Origin: Closterium sp. Naga37s-1
Lineage: Eukaryota; Streptophyta; Zygnematophyceae; Desmidiales; Closteriaceae
Direction of reading: 5' to 3'
Assembly (NCBI GenBank): GCA_947471745.1
Contig: CANJKZ010000263.1
Location: 496,001 to 560,000 of the forward strand
Length of the DNA stretch: 64,000 bases
Shown here: one piece after another, positions 51,571 through 62,881 of the stretch
How the letters are laid out: each line of letters begins with the position of its first letter
Position numbering within the stretch: the stretch's first letter is position 1
Program-made: the position numbers and the translations under genes
The notes under the pieces: generated by a model
Told to the model about the DNA's origin: nothing
The model's database searches: none
Seen by the model: only the letters and a program-made list of their open reading frames with translations

Positions 51571-53913
51571 CTCCGGTCTGTGTCTCCCAGGAGCAACATA
51601 GCGTGCAAGAATGCTAAGAGGGTATGCAAGGTCAGGTCGTGTGCAGGTCATCAGGTACATGAGGCAGCCAACAAGCTCTGGGTACGGGCCACTCGACTCT
51701 ACGGACTCATCCGAAGGCAGAGCTGAGAGCGAGTGGCGAGTAGACAGAGGAGTGGCCTGAGGCGAGGAGTACGTGAAGCCGAAGCGCTGAAGGACCTGCT
51801 GCACCATGTGTGACTGAGTCAGGGTAATGGTGCGGCGTGCTCTGTCCCGGATGATCTGCAAGCCAAGGTAGCTACGCAGTTCACCCAGGTTTGTGCACGT
51901 GTGTCTCTTCTGCAGCTCGGACTTCACGTGGGCGAGTCCAGCAGTGTCAGCTGTGGCGAAGACCAAGTCGTCGACGTACACGAGGATGTAGAACGGCGGC
52001 AAAGAAGTGTCGGTGCGCAGAAACAGCGACGGGTCGGCAGTAGAGGGAGCAAACCCAAGAGCCGCAAGTGTAGTCCTCAGTGTGTCGTGCCACTCACGTG
52101 GTGCCTGGCGGAGACCGTAGACTGGCCGCCGGAGGCTCCACTGGGTGCCAGGAGGAAAGGACCCAGTGAAGCCAGGTGGGCGACGTAGCCAGATCTCCTC
52201 GTGCAGGCTGCCCTGCAAGAAAGCAGTGCTGAAGTCAAGAGAGTGCAGCTCGTAGTCGCGGTGAGCAGCTATGTGCAGCAGTACCCGAAGAGTGGTCATC
52301 TTCGGGGTGGGAGAGAAGGTCTGAAAGTAGTCAACTCCCTGCCGCTAACTGAAGCCACGAGCCACGTAACGCGCCTTGAAGACAGGCGGAGAACCCGGCG
52401 GCCGCTTCACCCTGAAAATCCACATGCCACTGACGATGTTCGCCCCAGGCGGGGGAACCTCGTCAACGTAGGTGCCTGTGGACTTCCAGGAAGCCATCTC
52501 TGCGTCCATAGCTGCCTGCCACTGAGAGGAGTAGGGACCCTCTATCGCCTCCGCGTAAGAGCGCGGAGTCGGGATGTCAAGTGCATCCGGGTCTCCCTCA
52601 GGGGTAAGCAGTACGGACACGAGATGAGGTGAAGCAGCAGCCAAACACTGGAACTCCTCCTGCCTGTCCTCAAGGACGTCCGTGCCAAGGGCACACTCAC
52701 CCCCGACGGACGGAGGACAGACAGACTCAGACTCAGCAACAAGACTAGCAGCGTAGTCTAGACGACAGCGAGCAGCAAAGTCGACGAGCTCAGTAACTAG
52801 GGCAGACGCAGCAGTGGACCCAAAGGAAGGGTCAGTGACAACAGTAGCAAGGAGACGCGTGACAGTAGGACTGGCAGCACGAAGAGAGTCCGACTCCGGG
52901 TCGGCAAGAGCAGGAAGAGAGGACTCAGGAGGAGAAGGCAAAGGGGCACGCAGAGGAGCAGTGGACGGACGCAGAGACATCCGGTGCGTGCCAGGGATAG
53001 GAGGAGGACGCTGACGCGAACCACGACCACTAGTGCGAGCAGCACGGACAGGCGACGCAGGGCGAGACGCAGGCTCACGACGCTCAGCAAGACCTCCAGT
53101 AGGACCAGTGTAGGGAGAAGGAGCGGGCAGTGGGGAGGCAGGCTGTAACAGTAACTGTGACGGGACAGGCTGTGGACACTCTAAGGGAGGAGGAGGACCA
53201 GTAGAAGACGGGAGACCAAGAACCTGCTGAAGGAGCGGAACGAAGTACGGCCTAGGCCGCGCGGCGACTCCAGACACAGCAGGGACAGCACCAGTACCCC
53301 CAGCGGCAGCACCAGCGCCAGCAGCACCTCCAACTCCAGTACCTCCAGCAGCACCAGTAGCACCCCCAGCAGGACCGCCTCCAGGACCGACAGCAGTAGC
53401 CTCAGCGCCAACACCCTCAGCAGCTCCAGCTCCAGTCGTACCCGCAGGCCCAGCAGCTCCAGTACTCCCAGTACGAGCACCTCCGGGACCCGCGGCACCA
53501 GCACCCTCAGCAGCCGACGAACCTCCAGCTCCAGCAGCACGCCTCCAGCGCCGGGCAAACCACTCGCGCAGCTCCTGTGGAGAGAGTGGCTCCCGCCGAG
53601 ACGAAGCACCCGGAGAACCTCCAGGCTCAGCACCGCCAGACGCCACACGAGCAGGCCCAGCTCGCACCCCCAAGCTCAGCACCTCCAGGCGTGGCACCCC
53701 CAGGCTCAGCACCCCCAAGCGTAGCACCCCCAGGCTCAGCACCCCCAGGCTCAGCACCCCCAGTAGTAGCACCCCCAGGCTCAGCACCCCCAGGCTCAGG
53801 ACCCCCAGGAGTAGCACCCTCAGGCTCAGCACCCCCAGGCGTAGTAACCACACGCTCAGCACCCCCAGAGTCAGCACCCCCTGGCTCAGCACCCTCAGCA
53901 GCACCAGAGTCAC
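51571..53913 (-). pseudogene. Copia G linker and reverse transcriptase
   Basis: The frame from 53913 holds the end of the Pro/Glu linker, the motif SPQELREWFARR, a Gly/Ala region, LLQQVLGLPSSTGP and the RT start (MWIFRVKRPPG). After RYVARGFS an amber codon (52345-52347) replaces the Gln present in A and F. The same frame continues to the K insertion with LDFSTAFLQGS and LVYVDDLVFA. RT active-site residues are intact. Confidence 0.88.
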
Positions 53914-56488
53914 CAGTAACCTCGACAGGCTCGACTGCGTCTACCTGGGACACACCTGAAGGGGCAGGACCCTGAGGGGGGAGGGGGTCTACCGGGGGGG
54001 GACCTGGTACAAGGAAGAGCGGTGGCGGGGGGAGGGACGGAGTGCGGTAGGGGAAGAGGCGGTAGTAGGGGACCGACTCGTCAAACGTGACGTCCTGGGA
54101 GGACAGAACACGGCGAGAGGTGGGGTGGTAGAACTGCCACCCTGGCGCGTCAGGGGGGAAGCCAAGGAAGACGCAAGGAGCAGCACGAGGGGACAGCTTG
54201 TCCGCAGACAAGTCGCGGACAAACGCCCGAGATCCCCAGACACGGAACGCAGACGCATCGCCAACCTTCCCCGTCCACAGCAAGGCTGGGGAGGTCTCCG
54301 GCATGGAGACCCTGGGGTGAAGGTTGATCTGATGCGCCGCGTACCGAACCGCAAACGGCCACAGAAAATGGGGGGCAGCCGCATGCATCATGGACGTACG
54401 GGCGACGTCCATGACCATGCCAATGCGGCGCTCAGCAATCCCATTTTGCTGTGGAGAGTCCGGAAGCGTGAAGGTCTGGCGGATGCCTCGTGCACGACAG
54501 TAGGCTCGCAGAAGGCCAGAGGAGAACTCTCCACCTCTGTCAGAGTGCAGACGCAGAACAGGAAAGTCCGAGCCGAAGCTCCGCCTGAGCTGGAGACGAG
54601 CTGCGCGGATCCAGTCGATCAACACCTCAGTGACATCACCCTTGCTGCGCAAGGGGAAGACTGTGGTGTAACGCGAGTAGTCGTCAACCACCAGCAGGAA
54701 GTAGCGCTCGTGACCCTGTCCACGGACGCGGGCCGGGCCCCACACGTCCATGTGAAGCGTCTGCAGCGGGGCCTCTGTCGGAGGAAACTGGGAAGAGTGA
54801 GGGGCAGCCCGCTGCCGCCCCTCGACACAGGGGACGCAGGTAGGGCCAGGCCCCGGAGGAAGGGGAGGGAGGGACCGGGGAAGACCAGAGACAAGGACAC
54901 GGGAGGCCATGCCTTGGAGACGAAGCAGGGAGGGGTGACCAAGGCGGTGGTGCCAGAGGAGAGTCTCGTGAGACAGAAGGCGACACGAACAGGGGGCAGA
55001 CTCAGGACCAGACCTGGACGCTGCAGCAAACACCTGACCCGACGCAGCTACCTGACCAGACGCAGTGACTGGAGGAGACGCAGTGGTCAGGGTGTACAGG
55101 CTCGACCCCGGCCGACGGGTAAACGTGACCAGGTGTCGGCCAGTCCGAGCGTCCGTGCAGTGGGTCACCCGCTGACTCGCAAGAGTGAACTGGTGAACCC
55201 CCGCATCCTGTAGGTCAGCACCACTCACCAAGTTCGTAGAGAACGAGGGGAGGTAAAGACCAGACAGGGTGCCAGAGGGGGCCGCCGGACACGGGAGGAC
55301 AGTGGAGAAGTGAGCAAGGACAGGACCCCCAGAGGGGTCTGCCAGAGAGACCGCAACTGGCCGGCCAAGCGGCGTGAGTGTGGTGCGGTCTCGAAAGAAG
55401 GAGCGAGAAGCCCCCGAGTCAAGGGTGAAGGTGTGGGAGGCCGAAGCCGACGCAGAACCTGAGAGAGCAGACTCACCAGCACCTGAGGGAGCAGACGCAC
55501 CTGGAGCAGCAGCCTCGCTAGCACCTAGAGCAGCAGCCTCACCAGTACCTAGAGCAGCAGTCTCAATGCCCGGGTCGGGCGGAAAACACCGGTAACAGTC
55601 ACCCTCATCACTAATAGTCACAGTATACATGGCAGCAAGAATAGCATCAAAGTCAAGGTCAAAGACAGCGACACCCGCCCTAGACAGCTCACCCCAGCGG
55701 GGGATCTCAGTGGCCTCAGGGAACTGGTGACGCCAAGCGTCCGTCAGGCGGCCAAAGCAGCGCTGGGTGGAGTGCGCACCCCCGCACTGGTCACCCGCGC
55801 GGTCGCCGGTGCGTAGGACGTAGGTGCACGGACCAGTACCCCCACCCCGCTGGCGTGCAGCGTACCACTCACGGAGCTGCTGAGGAGGGGGGATGTCACG
55901 AGTGCGCTGCTGCTGCTGCTGCTGCTGGCGCTGACCACCACCGGAGCCGACCCTCTGCGCAGCGCCACCCCGACCAGCTCCACCTCCTCCGCCGCCGCCG
56001 CCTCCTCCACCGCCGCCACCTCCGCTCCCACCGCCACCGCCGCCGCCGCCTCCGCCTCCACCGCCGCCACCGACACCTCCACCCCCACCACCACCCCCAC
56101 CGCCACCCCCACCCCCTCCACTTCCTTCACCGCCGCCTCCACCGCCCCCGCTAGCTCCTCCAGTGCCCCTGCCCCCCTTGCCCTTGCCAGGGCGGCGTCT
56201 CCCGCTAGGGGTAGACGCCGCACCGACCAACTCAAGCCCAACGAGGTCGGCCGCAGCAGCAGAGGCAACAGAGGGCAAAAGGGGGGAGGGGGAACACCCC
56301 TCAAAGATGGGGGTGCGAGGGTCACCACGAGAGGCTCCTACGGTTACTATGCTCTTCTCTGCTGCTAGGAGGGACTTCTCGAGGAGGTCAACGGTGAGAG
56401 TGGTGGGGCAAACTGAGAGGAAGTGGTCCCTGACTACGCGAAGGGAGTCAGGGAGCCGGGTGACTATGTAGTAGAGGGTGATGTACAT
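53665..56488 (-). CDS. Copia G Gag C-part, protease, integrase
   Basis: From 56488 leftward: the second half of the capsid (RLPDSLRVVRDHFLS), a poly-Gly tract of about 70 residues, a poly-Gln run of about 8, PPQQLREWYAAR, a knuckle CX13CX3HX4C, protease TLDSGASRSFF, integrase HHRLGH with CVPCVEG, core MDVWGPA, SDRGGEF and QQNGIAERR, and the start of the linker. The frame stays open to 53627 but leaves the linker frame near 53665. All protease and integrase catalytic residues are present. Confidence 0.88.
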
Positions 56489-56958
56489 GGGGGGGGGTTC
56501 TTGGCGCAGAACTCAGTAGGAAGCGCAGCGCGGTAGCGAGTGTCACTAGTGCGGAGGTGCGTAATGAGGTCAGCGACTGTGGGAAAGGCAGCAAGGTCAG
56601 GGAAGAGGTACGGTAGCATGAGGCGGCTCAGTGCAGCAGTGGCAGGGGAGGAGTAGCGCGCAACTACAGCGTCGTACAAGGTGTGAGCACTCTTGTACTG
56701 GCTAAAGTGCGCACGCTCAGAGGTAGGCAGGTGGCGACGCACAGCAAGACGTGCAGCAGCATCGCGCGTGGCCCACTGTGAGCGAACAGTGGCGTCAGCA
56801 TCAGCAGCGGGGGCAGGAGAGGCACCAGAAGTGAGGTCAAAGAGGGAGAGGCCGTCTGCTCTGTCGCACTGTAGGAAAAGCTGCAGGTCATCTATCCAGA
56901 CGTCAAAGTCAATGGCCCGACCCTCAGCGTCAAAAGCGAGGACACTAGGGGTAGCCAT
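56489..56958 (-). CDS. Copia G Gag N-terminal part
   Basis: The ATG at 56958 starts MATPSVLAFDAEGRAIDFDV, with WIDDLQLFLQ and the capsid-like helices ARRHL/LPTSERAHFSQYKSA. It is the same Gag start as in copia H. The frame is lost at a run of nine G (56489-56497); H has ten C at this place and reads through in frame. The difference is therefore a one-base slip in G. Confidence 0.88.
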
Positions 56959-57925
56959 GACAGCAGTAGACTAGCAGCGCAAACAGTAGGGTGAGGGCAG
57001 TGCTGTGAAAGAGGCGCTGCTCTTACCGGACAGGGCGGCTCGGGTGGTTCGGCTGCAGGGCGGCTCGGCGGCTCGGCTGCTGGGCGGCTCGGCGGCTCGG
57101 CTGCTGGGCGGCTCGGCGGCTCGGCTGCTGGGCGGCTCGGCGGCTCGGCTTCTGGGCGGCTCGGCTGCTGGGCGGCTCGGCGGCTGGGCGGCTCGGCTGC
57201 TGGGCGGCTCGGCTGCTGGGCGGCTCGGCGGGGCCGCTGAGGGGGCGGCGTCCGGGGCCGCTGGGAGGAGGCGGCGGGGCCGCTGAGAGGAGGCGGCGGG
57301 GCCGCAAAGGTAGGTGGCGGGGCCGCAGGTAGGTGGCGGGGCCGCTAGTAGGTGGCGGGGCCGCAGGTAGGTGGCGGGGCCGCTGGTAGGTGGCGGGGCC
57401 GCAGGTAGGTGGCGGGGCCGCAGGTAGGTGGCGGGGCCGCTGGTAGGTGGCGGGGCCGCAGGTAGGTGGCGGGGCCAGCAGGAAGGTGGCGGGGCCGCAC
57501 AGGTAGGTGGCGGGGCCGCGGGTAGGTGGCGGGGCCGCTGGTAGGTGGCGGGGCCGCAGGTAGGTGGCGGGGCCGCACAGGTAGGTGGCGGGGCCGCACA
57601 GGTAGGTGGCGGGGCCGCGGAGGGCGTAAGGGGCCGCGCGAGGGGCCGTAAGGGACGGCGCGAGGGGCCGTAAGGGGCGGCACGAGGGGTCGTAAGGACG
57701 GCGCGACGGGCCGTAAGGGCGGCACGAAGGGCCGTAGGGGCGGCGCGACGAGCCGTGAGAGGGCCGCTAAGGGCGACGCGACGGGGCCGTGAGGGGCCTA
57801 GCGAGGGCGCGACGGTAGGGAGAGCACACCGGGCGCGACTCGGGCCGGAGCGAAGCGCGCTCCGGGCAGGAAAAAACAAATTTTCGTGATGGTGGGCCCT
57901 AGGAATCGTTCCCACTAGGGAACCT
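56959..57925 (-). repeat. GC-rich leader of copia G with two minisatellites
   Basis: About seven units of gctcggctgctgggcggctc at 57050-57235, and 16 units of ggtaggtggcggggccgca (19-21 bp) at 57306-57620. Shorter gaggggccgtaaggggc repeats follow to 57800. Confidence 0.85.
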
Positions 57926-57936
57926 GCTCGATACCA
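57926..57936 (-). promoter_or_regulatory. Primer binding site of copia G
   Basis: In element orientation tggtatcgagc, directly next to the 5' LTR; one base shorter or changed compared with TGGTATCAGAGC. Confidence 0.75.
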
Positions 57937-58027
57937 TGATAAGAAACGAGGAATGAAATGACTAAGGGAAAGTTGGGTACAAATGCAAACCCTAGGAAAA
58001 CAGTAGCTATGTCATATAAATCTGACA
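57937..58027 (-). repeat. 5' LTR of copia G
   Basis: 91 bp. It lacks the part ctgtaccccatatgtgctac and its continuation found in the left LTR; otherwise it is the same. Confidence 0.92.
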
Positions 58028-59300
58028 TTGTTACCACTATTTCTTCACACAGTTCTCTACTACATTCTATTACCTAGCCATAGGAACTGGTTTGACCTCG
58101 TTCGCACAACTACGCAGCACGTGGCGCATGTTTGTGCGTTTGCTGGCCTGAATCTGTGCAAGGATAGGCATGTGCGCAACATGTCACTGCGCCAACGTCT
58201 GGATGCCTTTGTTACCACTATTTATTCACACAGTTTTCTACTACATCCTATTACCTAGCCATAGGAACTGGTTTGACCTCGTTCGCACAACCACGCAGCA
58301 TGTGGCGCTTGTTTGTGCGTTTGCTGGCCTGAATCTGTGCAAGGATAGGCCTGTGCGCAACATGTCACTGCGCCAACGTCTGGAAGCCTTTTTTACCACT
58401 ATTTCTTCACAAAGTTCTCTACTACATTCTATTACCTAGCCATAGGAACTGGTTTGACCTCGTTCGCACAACTACGCAGCACGTGGCGCATGTTTGTGCG
58501 TTCGCTGGCCTGAATCTGTGCAAGGATAGGCATGTGCGCAACATGTCACTTCGCCAACGTCTGGATGCCTTTGTTACCACTATTTATTCAAACAGTTCTC
58601 TACTACATCCTATTACCTAGCCATAGGAACTGGTTTGACCTCGTTCGCACAACTACGCAGCACGTGGCGCTTGTTTGTGCGTTTGCTGGCCTGAATCTGT
58701 GCAAGGATAGGCCTGTGCGCAACATGTCACTGCGCCAACGTCTGGATGCCTTTTTTACCAATATTTCTTCATACAATTCTCTACTACATCCTATTACCTA
58801 GCCATAGGAACTGTTTTGACCTCGTTCGCACAACTACGCAGCTCGTGGTGCATGTTTGTGCGTTCGCTGGCCTGAATCTGTGCTAGGATAGGCCTGTGCG
58901 CAACATGTCACTGCGCCAACGTTTGGATGCCTTTTTTACCACTATTTCTTCACACAGTTCTCTACTACATCCTATTACCTAGCCATAGGAACTGGTCTGA
59001 CCTCGTTCGCACAACTACGCAGCTCGTGGTGCATGTTTGTGCGTTTGCTTATCCTGAATATGCGCTAGGATAGGCATGTGCGCAACATGTCAATGCGCCA
59101 ACGTCTGGATGCCTTTGTTACCACTATTTCTTCATACAGTTCTCTACTACATCCTATTACCTAGCCATAGGAACTGGTTTGACCTCGTTCGCACAACTAC
59201 GCAGCACGTGGCGCTTGTTTGTTCGTTTGCTGGCCTGAATCTGTGCAAGGATAGGCCTGTGCGCAACATGTCACTGCGCCAACGTCTGGATGCCTTTTTT
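58028..59300 (+). repeat. 181-bp satellite array, middle segment
   Basis: Seven full monomers. ttacc anchors fall at 58031, 58212, 58393, 58574, 58755, 58936 and 59118. Neighbouring monomers differ by a few per cent. Short plus-strand frames cross the monomers only because stop codons happen to be rare. Confidence 0.94.
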
Positions 59301-59441
59301 TGTCAGAAACTAGCAGTGAGAAACAGAAATGAAGAAAGGAGAGGTTTCACTAGCAGCAGTTGGGATACATATAGCAAACCCTAACAGGGTTGTACTCGCT
59401 ATAGAGCACCCCACTACAGGCTAGATAATAACATTCTGACA
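59301..59441 (-). repeat. 3' LTR of element J
   Basis: 141 bp, tgtcagaaac to attctgaca, followed by the PPT (acccccatagccaaag). Confidence 0.93.
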
Positions 59442-60126
59442 CACCCCCATAGCCAAAGTGGGGTGTAATCAGCACAATGAGCAGGCATAGTAGGAGTGCA
59501 CAATGATAAGCAAAGCTAGAGGTAATCACAGCGGGCAAGTGAGGAGGAGGAGGGACTGTGCGAGGATAGAAGATGGGAGACGACGGCTGAAGTTGCAGAC
59601 ACACGGGCAACAGGAGCTGCTGGCACAGTGGCTACCGAGACAGCGCCCCGGACTACTGGAGTAACTGGCTCACGGGCTACGAGGAGCTACAGGAGCAACG
59701 GACCCACGGGCGACAGGCGCAGCAGACTCTCTGGGCTACCAGGACAGTGCGCCCTGGACTGCAGGTGCTGCGGACGACAAGACAGCAGCCTCCACTCAAC
59801 CTCCTCCAACTGTCCCACACACCTCTCACACACTCCCTGCTGAAACCCCTAGCTCCACTCCCACGGCACCCCCCCAAAACCCTAAACCCTCGGCTCCCAC
59901 ACACCCACCCCCCTCAGCGGCAGCTGCAGTAGTGGGAGACGGAGGAGGAGGAGGAGTAGGGGACGGTGCACACAACCGTCACCCCCAGAACCGTCACCCC
60001 CACACTCCTCATCCCCAAACCCTAAAACGAGTTGCAAGGGGTAGGAGCGCGGGGGACGGCGGGGGGGGAGGCGCGCGGCCCCCAGGGCGCCACCAAGGGG
60101 CAGCAGGGGGCCGCGCGCGGCTCCCC

Positions 60127-60365
60127 AGGGCGCCGCGACGGACGGGCGGGGGCAGCGCGTGGCTCCCCAGGGTGTCGCGACGGACGGGCGGGGGCAGCGC
60201 GCGGCTCCCCAGGGTGCCGCGACGGACGGGCGGGGGCAGCGCGCGGCTCCCCAGGGTGTCGCGACGGACGGGCGGGGGCAGCGCGCGGCTCCCCAGGGTG
60301 CCGCGACGGACGGGCGGGGGCAGCGCGCAGGTCCCCCAGGGCGCCGCGACGGACAGGGCGGGGGC
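60127..60365. repeat. 42-bp minisatellite in element J
   Basis: About six units with the core gcgacggacgggcgggggca, at 60136 and every 42 bases after it. Confidence 0.88.
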
Positions 60366-60554
60366 GCGCGCGGGTCCCCCATGGTAGGAAACCGCCGCGC
60401 GCCTCGGGGCGCACGACGGGCAGAAAACCGCCGCGCGCCCCGAGCGCACGGCAGGAAGGAGGCGTCGCGCGACCGAGGCGCGCGACAAGTAGAACAGCAG
60501 CGGAAGCATTAGGTGGTGGGCCCACCCACAGGATCGACCCAAGGGGGTCGACCT

Positions 60555-60566
60555 GCTCTGATAGCA
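60555..60566 (-). promoter_or_regulatory. Primer binding site of element J
   Basis: In element orientation tgctatcagagc, one change from the initiator tRNA-Met site, directly next to the 5' LTR. Confidence 0.8.
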
Positions 60567-60707
60567 TGTCAGAAACTAGCAGTGAGAAACAGAAATGAAG
60601 AAAGGAGAGGTTTCACTAGCAGCAGTTGGGATACATATAGCAAACCCTAACAGGGTTGTACTCGCTATAGAACACCCCACTACAGGCTAGATAATAACAT
60701 TCTGACA
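60567..60707 (-). repeat. 5' LTR of element J
   Basis: 141 bp; one base differs from 59301-59441. Confidence 0.93.
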
Positions 60708-61206
60708 TTTTTACCACTATTTCTTCACACAGTTGCCTACTACATCCTATTACCTAGCCATAGAAACTGATTTCATCTCGTTAGCACAACTACGCAGCTC
60801 GTGACGCATGTTTGTGCGTTTGCTGGCCTGAATCCGTGCAAGGATAGGCCGTTGCGCAACATGTCACTGCGCCAACGTCTGGATGCTTTTTTTACCACTA
60901 TTTCTTCATACAGTCCTCTACAACATCCTATTACCTAGCCATAGGAACTGGTTTGACCTCGTTCGCACAACTATGCAACTCGTGGCGCATGTTTGTGCGT
61001 TTGCTGGCCTGAATCTGTGCATGGAGAGGATGTTGAGCAACATGTCACTGCGCCAACGTCTGGATGATTTTTTTACCACTATTTCTTCACACAGTCCTCT
61101 ACTACATCCTATTACCTAGCCATAGGAACTGATTTAATATCGTTAGCACAAATATGCAGCTCGTGGCGCATGTTTGTGCGTTTGCTGGCCTGAATCTGTG
61201 CAAGGA
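60708..61206 (+). repeat. 181-bp satellite array, right segment
   Basis: Anchors at 60711, 60892 and 61073. The last monomer is cut after gtgcaagga by the LTR of copia H, so the array may continue beyond the window. These monomers are more diverged than those of the middle segment. Confidence 0.9.
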
Positions 61207-61271
61207 TGTCAGATTTATATGACATAGCTACTGTAGGCTATAGTGGGGTAGCACATATGGGGTACAGTTTT
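61207..61271 (+). repeat. 5' LTR fragment of copia H
   Basis: tgtcagatttatatgacata onward matches the copia G LTR for about 65 bases up to ggtacagtttt. The remaining 60 bases and the primer site are deleted and the leader follows directly. Confidence 0.85.
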
Positions 61272-61820
61272 CGCCGCCCCCCCTCCGGCCCGCCGTCGCC
61301 GCCCCTGCCGCAGCAGCCGCCGCAGTCCCTACAGCAGCGGCCGCCGCCGTCCCTGCAGCAGCAGCCGCAGCCGTCGCCAGCAGCAGCCGCCACCACCTCC
61401 CTCGGGGCCGCAGCTGCTGCCGCCGCTGACTGCACCCGCCGGTGCGCCTCGGCCCTACCGGCGCCGCTCCACCCGGCCCTGCCGCCGCTCCCCGCGCGGC
61501 CCCGCCGTCACCACCGAGCCGCCGGCGCCGTCGAGCTGCTGCCGAGCTGCCCGATCCACCCGAGCCGCCCGAGCCGCCGCGCCACCTGAGCCGCCCGTGC
61601 TGCCGAGCCGCCGTACCGCCGAGCTGCCCGAGCCGCCCGAGCCGCCGAGTCGCCGAGCCGCTGTTGCTGCCGAGCCGCCGTACCGCCGAGCCGCCCGAGC
61701 CGCCGAGTTGCCGAGCCGCTGAGCCGCCGAGCCACCCGAGCCGCCCTGTCTGGTAAGAGCAGCGCCTCTGTCACTGCACTGCCCTTACCCTACTGTTCGT
61801 GCTGCTAGTCTACTGCTGTC
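61272..61820 (+). repeat. GC-rich leader of copia H
   Basis: Contains gagccgccgagccgcccgag repeats (61550-61745), the same family as the gctcggcggctcgg repeats of copia G, but none of G's 19-21-bp minisatellite. The last 60 bases before the ATG match those of G. Confidence 0.8.
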
Positions 61821-62840
61821 ATGGCTACCCCTAGTGTCCTCGCTTTTGACGCTGAGGGTCGGGCCATTGACTTTGACGTCTGGGTAGATGACCTGCAGCT
61901 TTTCCTACAGTGCGATAGGGCAGACGGTCTCTCCCTCTTTGACCTCACCTCTGGTGCCTCTCCTGCCCCTGCTGCTGATGCCGACGCCACTGTTCGCTCA
62001 CAGTGGGCCACTCGCGATGCTGCTGCACGTCTTGCTGTGCGTCGCCACCTGCCTACCTCTGAGCGTGCGCACTTTAGCCAGTACAAGAGTGCTCAGACCT
62101 TGTACGACGCTGTAGTTGCGCGCTACTCCTCCCCTGCCACTGCTGCACTGAGCCGCCTCATGCTACCGTACCTCTTCCCTGACCTTGCTGCCTTTCCCAC
62201 AGTCGCTGACCTCATTACGCACCTCCGCACTAGTGACACTCGCTACCGCGCTGCGCTTCCTGCTGAGTTCTGCGCCAAGAACCCCCCCCCCATGTACATC
62301 ACCCTCTACTACATAGTCACCCGGCTCCCTGACTCCCTTCGCGTAGTCAGGGACCACTTCCTCTCAGTTTGCCCCACCACTCTCACCGTTGACCTCCTCG
62401 AGAAGGCCCTCCTAGCAGCAAAAAAGAGCATAGTAGCTGTAGGAGCCTCTCGTGGTGACCCTCGCACCCCCATCTTTGAGGGGTGTTCCCCCTCCCCCCT
62501 TTTGCCCTCTGTTGCCTCTGCTGCTGCGGCCGACCTCGTTGGGCTTGAGTCGGTCGGTGCGGCGTCTACCCCTAGCGGGAGACGCCGCCCTGGCAAGGGC
62601 AAGGGGGGCAGGGGCACTGGAGGAGCTAGCGGGGGCGGTGGAGGCGGCGGTGGAGGCGGTGGAGGGGGTGGGGGTGGCGGTGGGGGTGGTGGCGGGGGTG
62701 GAGGTGTCGGTGGCGGCAGTGGAGGCAGAGGCGGCGGTGGCGGTGGGAGCGGAGGTGGCGGCGGTGGAGGAGGCGGCGGCGGAGGAGGTGGAGCTGGTCG
62801 GGGTGGCGCTGCGCAGAGGGTCGGCTCCAGTGGTGGTCAG

Positions 62841-62881
<41 letters not shown>

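Larger units (their letters stand above)
49220..58027 (-). mobile_element. Copia G (family 1), with nested element K
   Basis: LTRs at 49220-49344 and 57937-58027 are flanked by a perfect duplication ttgtt (49215-49219 and 58028-58032), and without the element the satellite monomer is continuous. It has a primer site, a full gag, protease, integrase, RT and RNase H. It is defective through a homopolymer frameshift, a linker frameshift, one amber codon and the insertion of K. The right LTR lacks about 34 internal bases. Confidence 0.94.
59301..60707 (-). mobile_element. Non-autonomous LTR element J (1407 bp)
   Basis: Two LTRs of 141 bp (59301-59441 and 60567-60707) differ at one base (agagcacc versus agaacacc). 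The target duplication is ttttt (59296-59300 and 60708-60712). A primer site and PPT are present, but the interior has no retroelement gene. It has the same PPT pattern (cacccccatagccaaagtgg) and LTR start as copia G, so family 1 enzymes probably move it. It is a recent insertion. Confidence 0.93.

Noticed and set aside
57306..57620. Regularly spaced repeats resembling a CRISPR array
   Set aside because: The units are head to tail without unique spacers, in a eukaryotic retrotransposon leader; this is a minisatellite.
58028..59384. Repeated plus-strand frames of about 89 codons in the satellite, which look like a small gene family
   Set aside because: They recur because the 181-bp monomer recurs. 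They start at various codons, change frame between monomers, and show no codon-level conservation or known domain.
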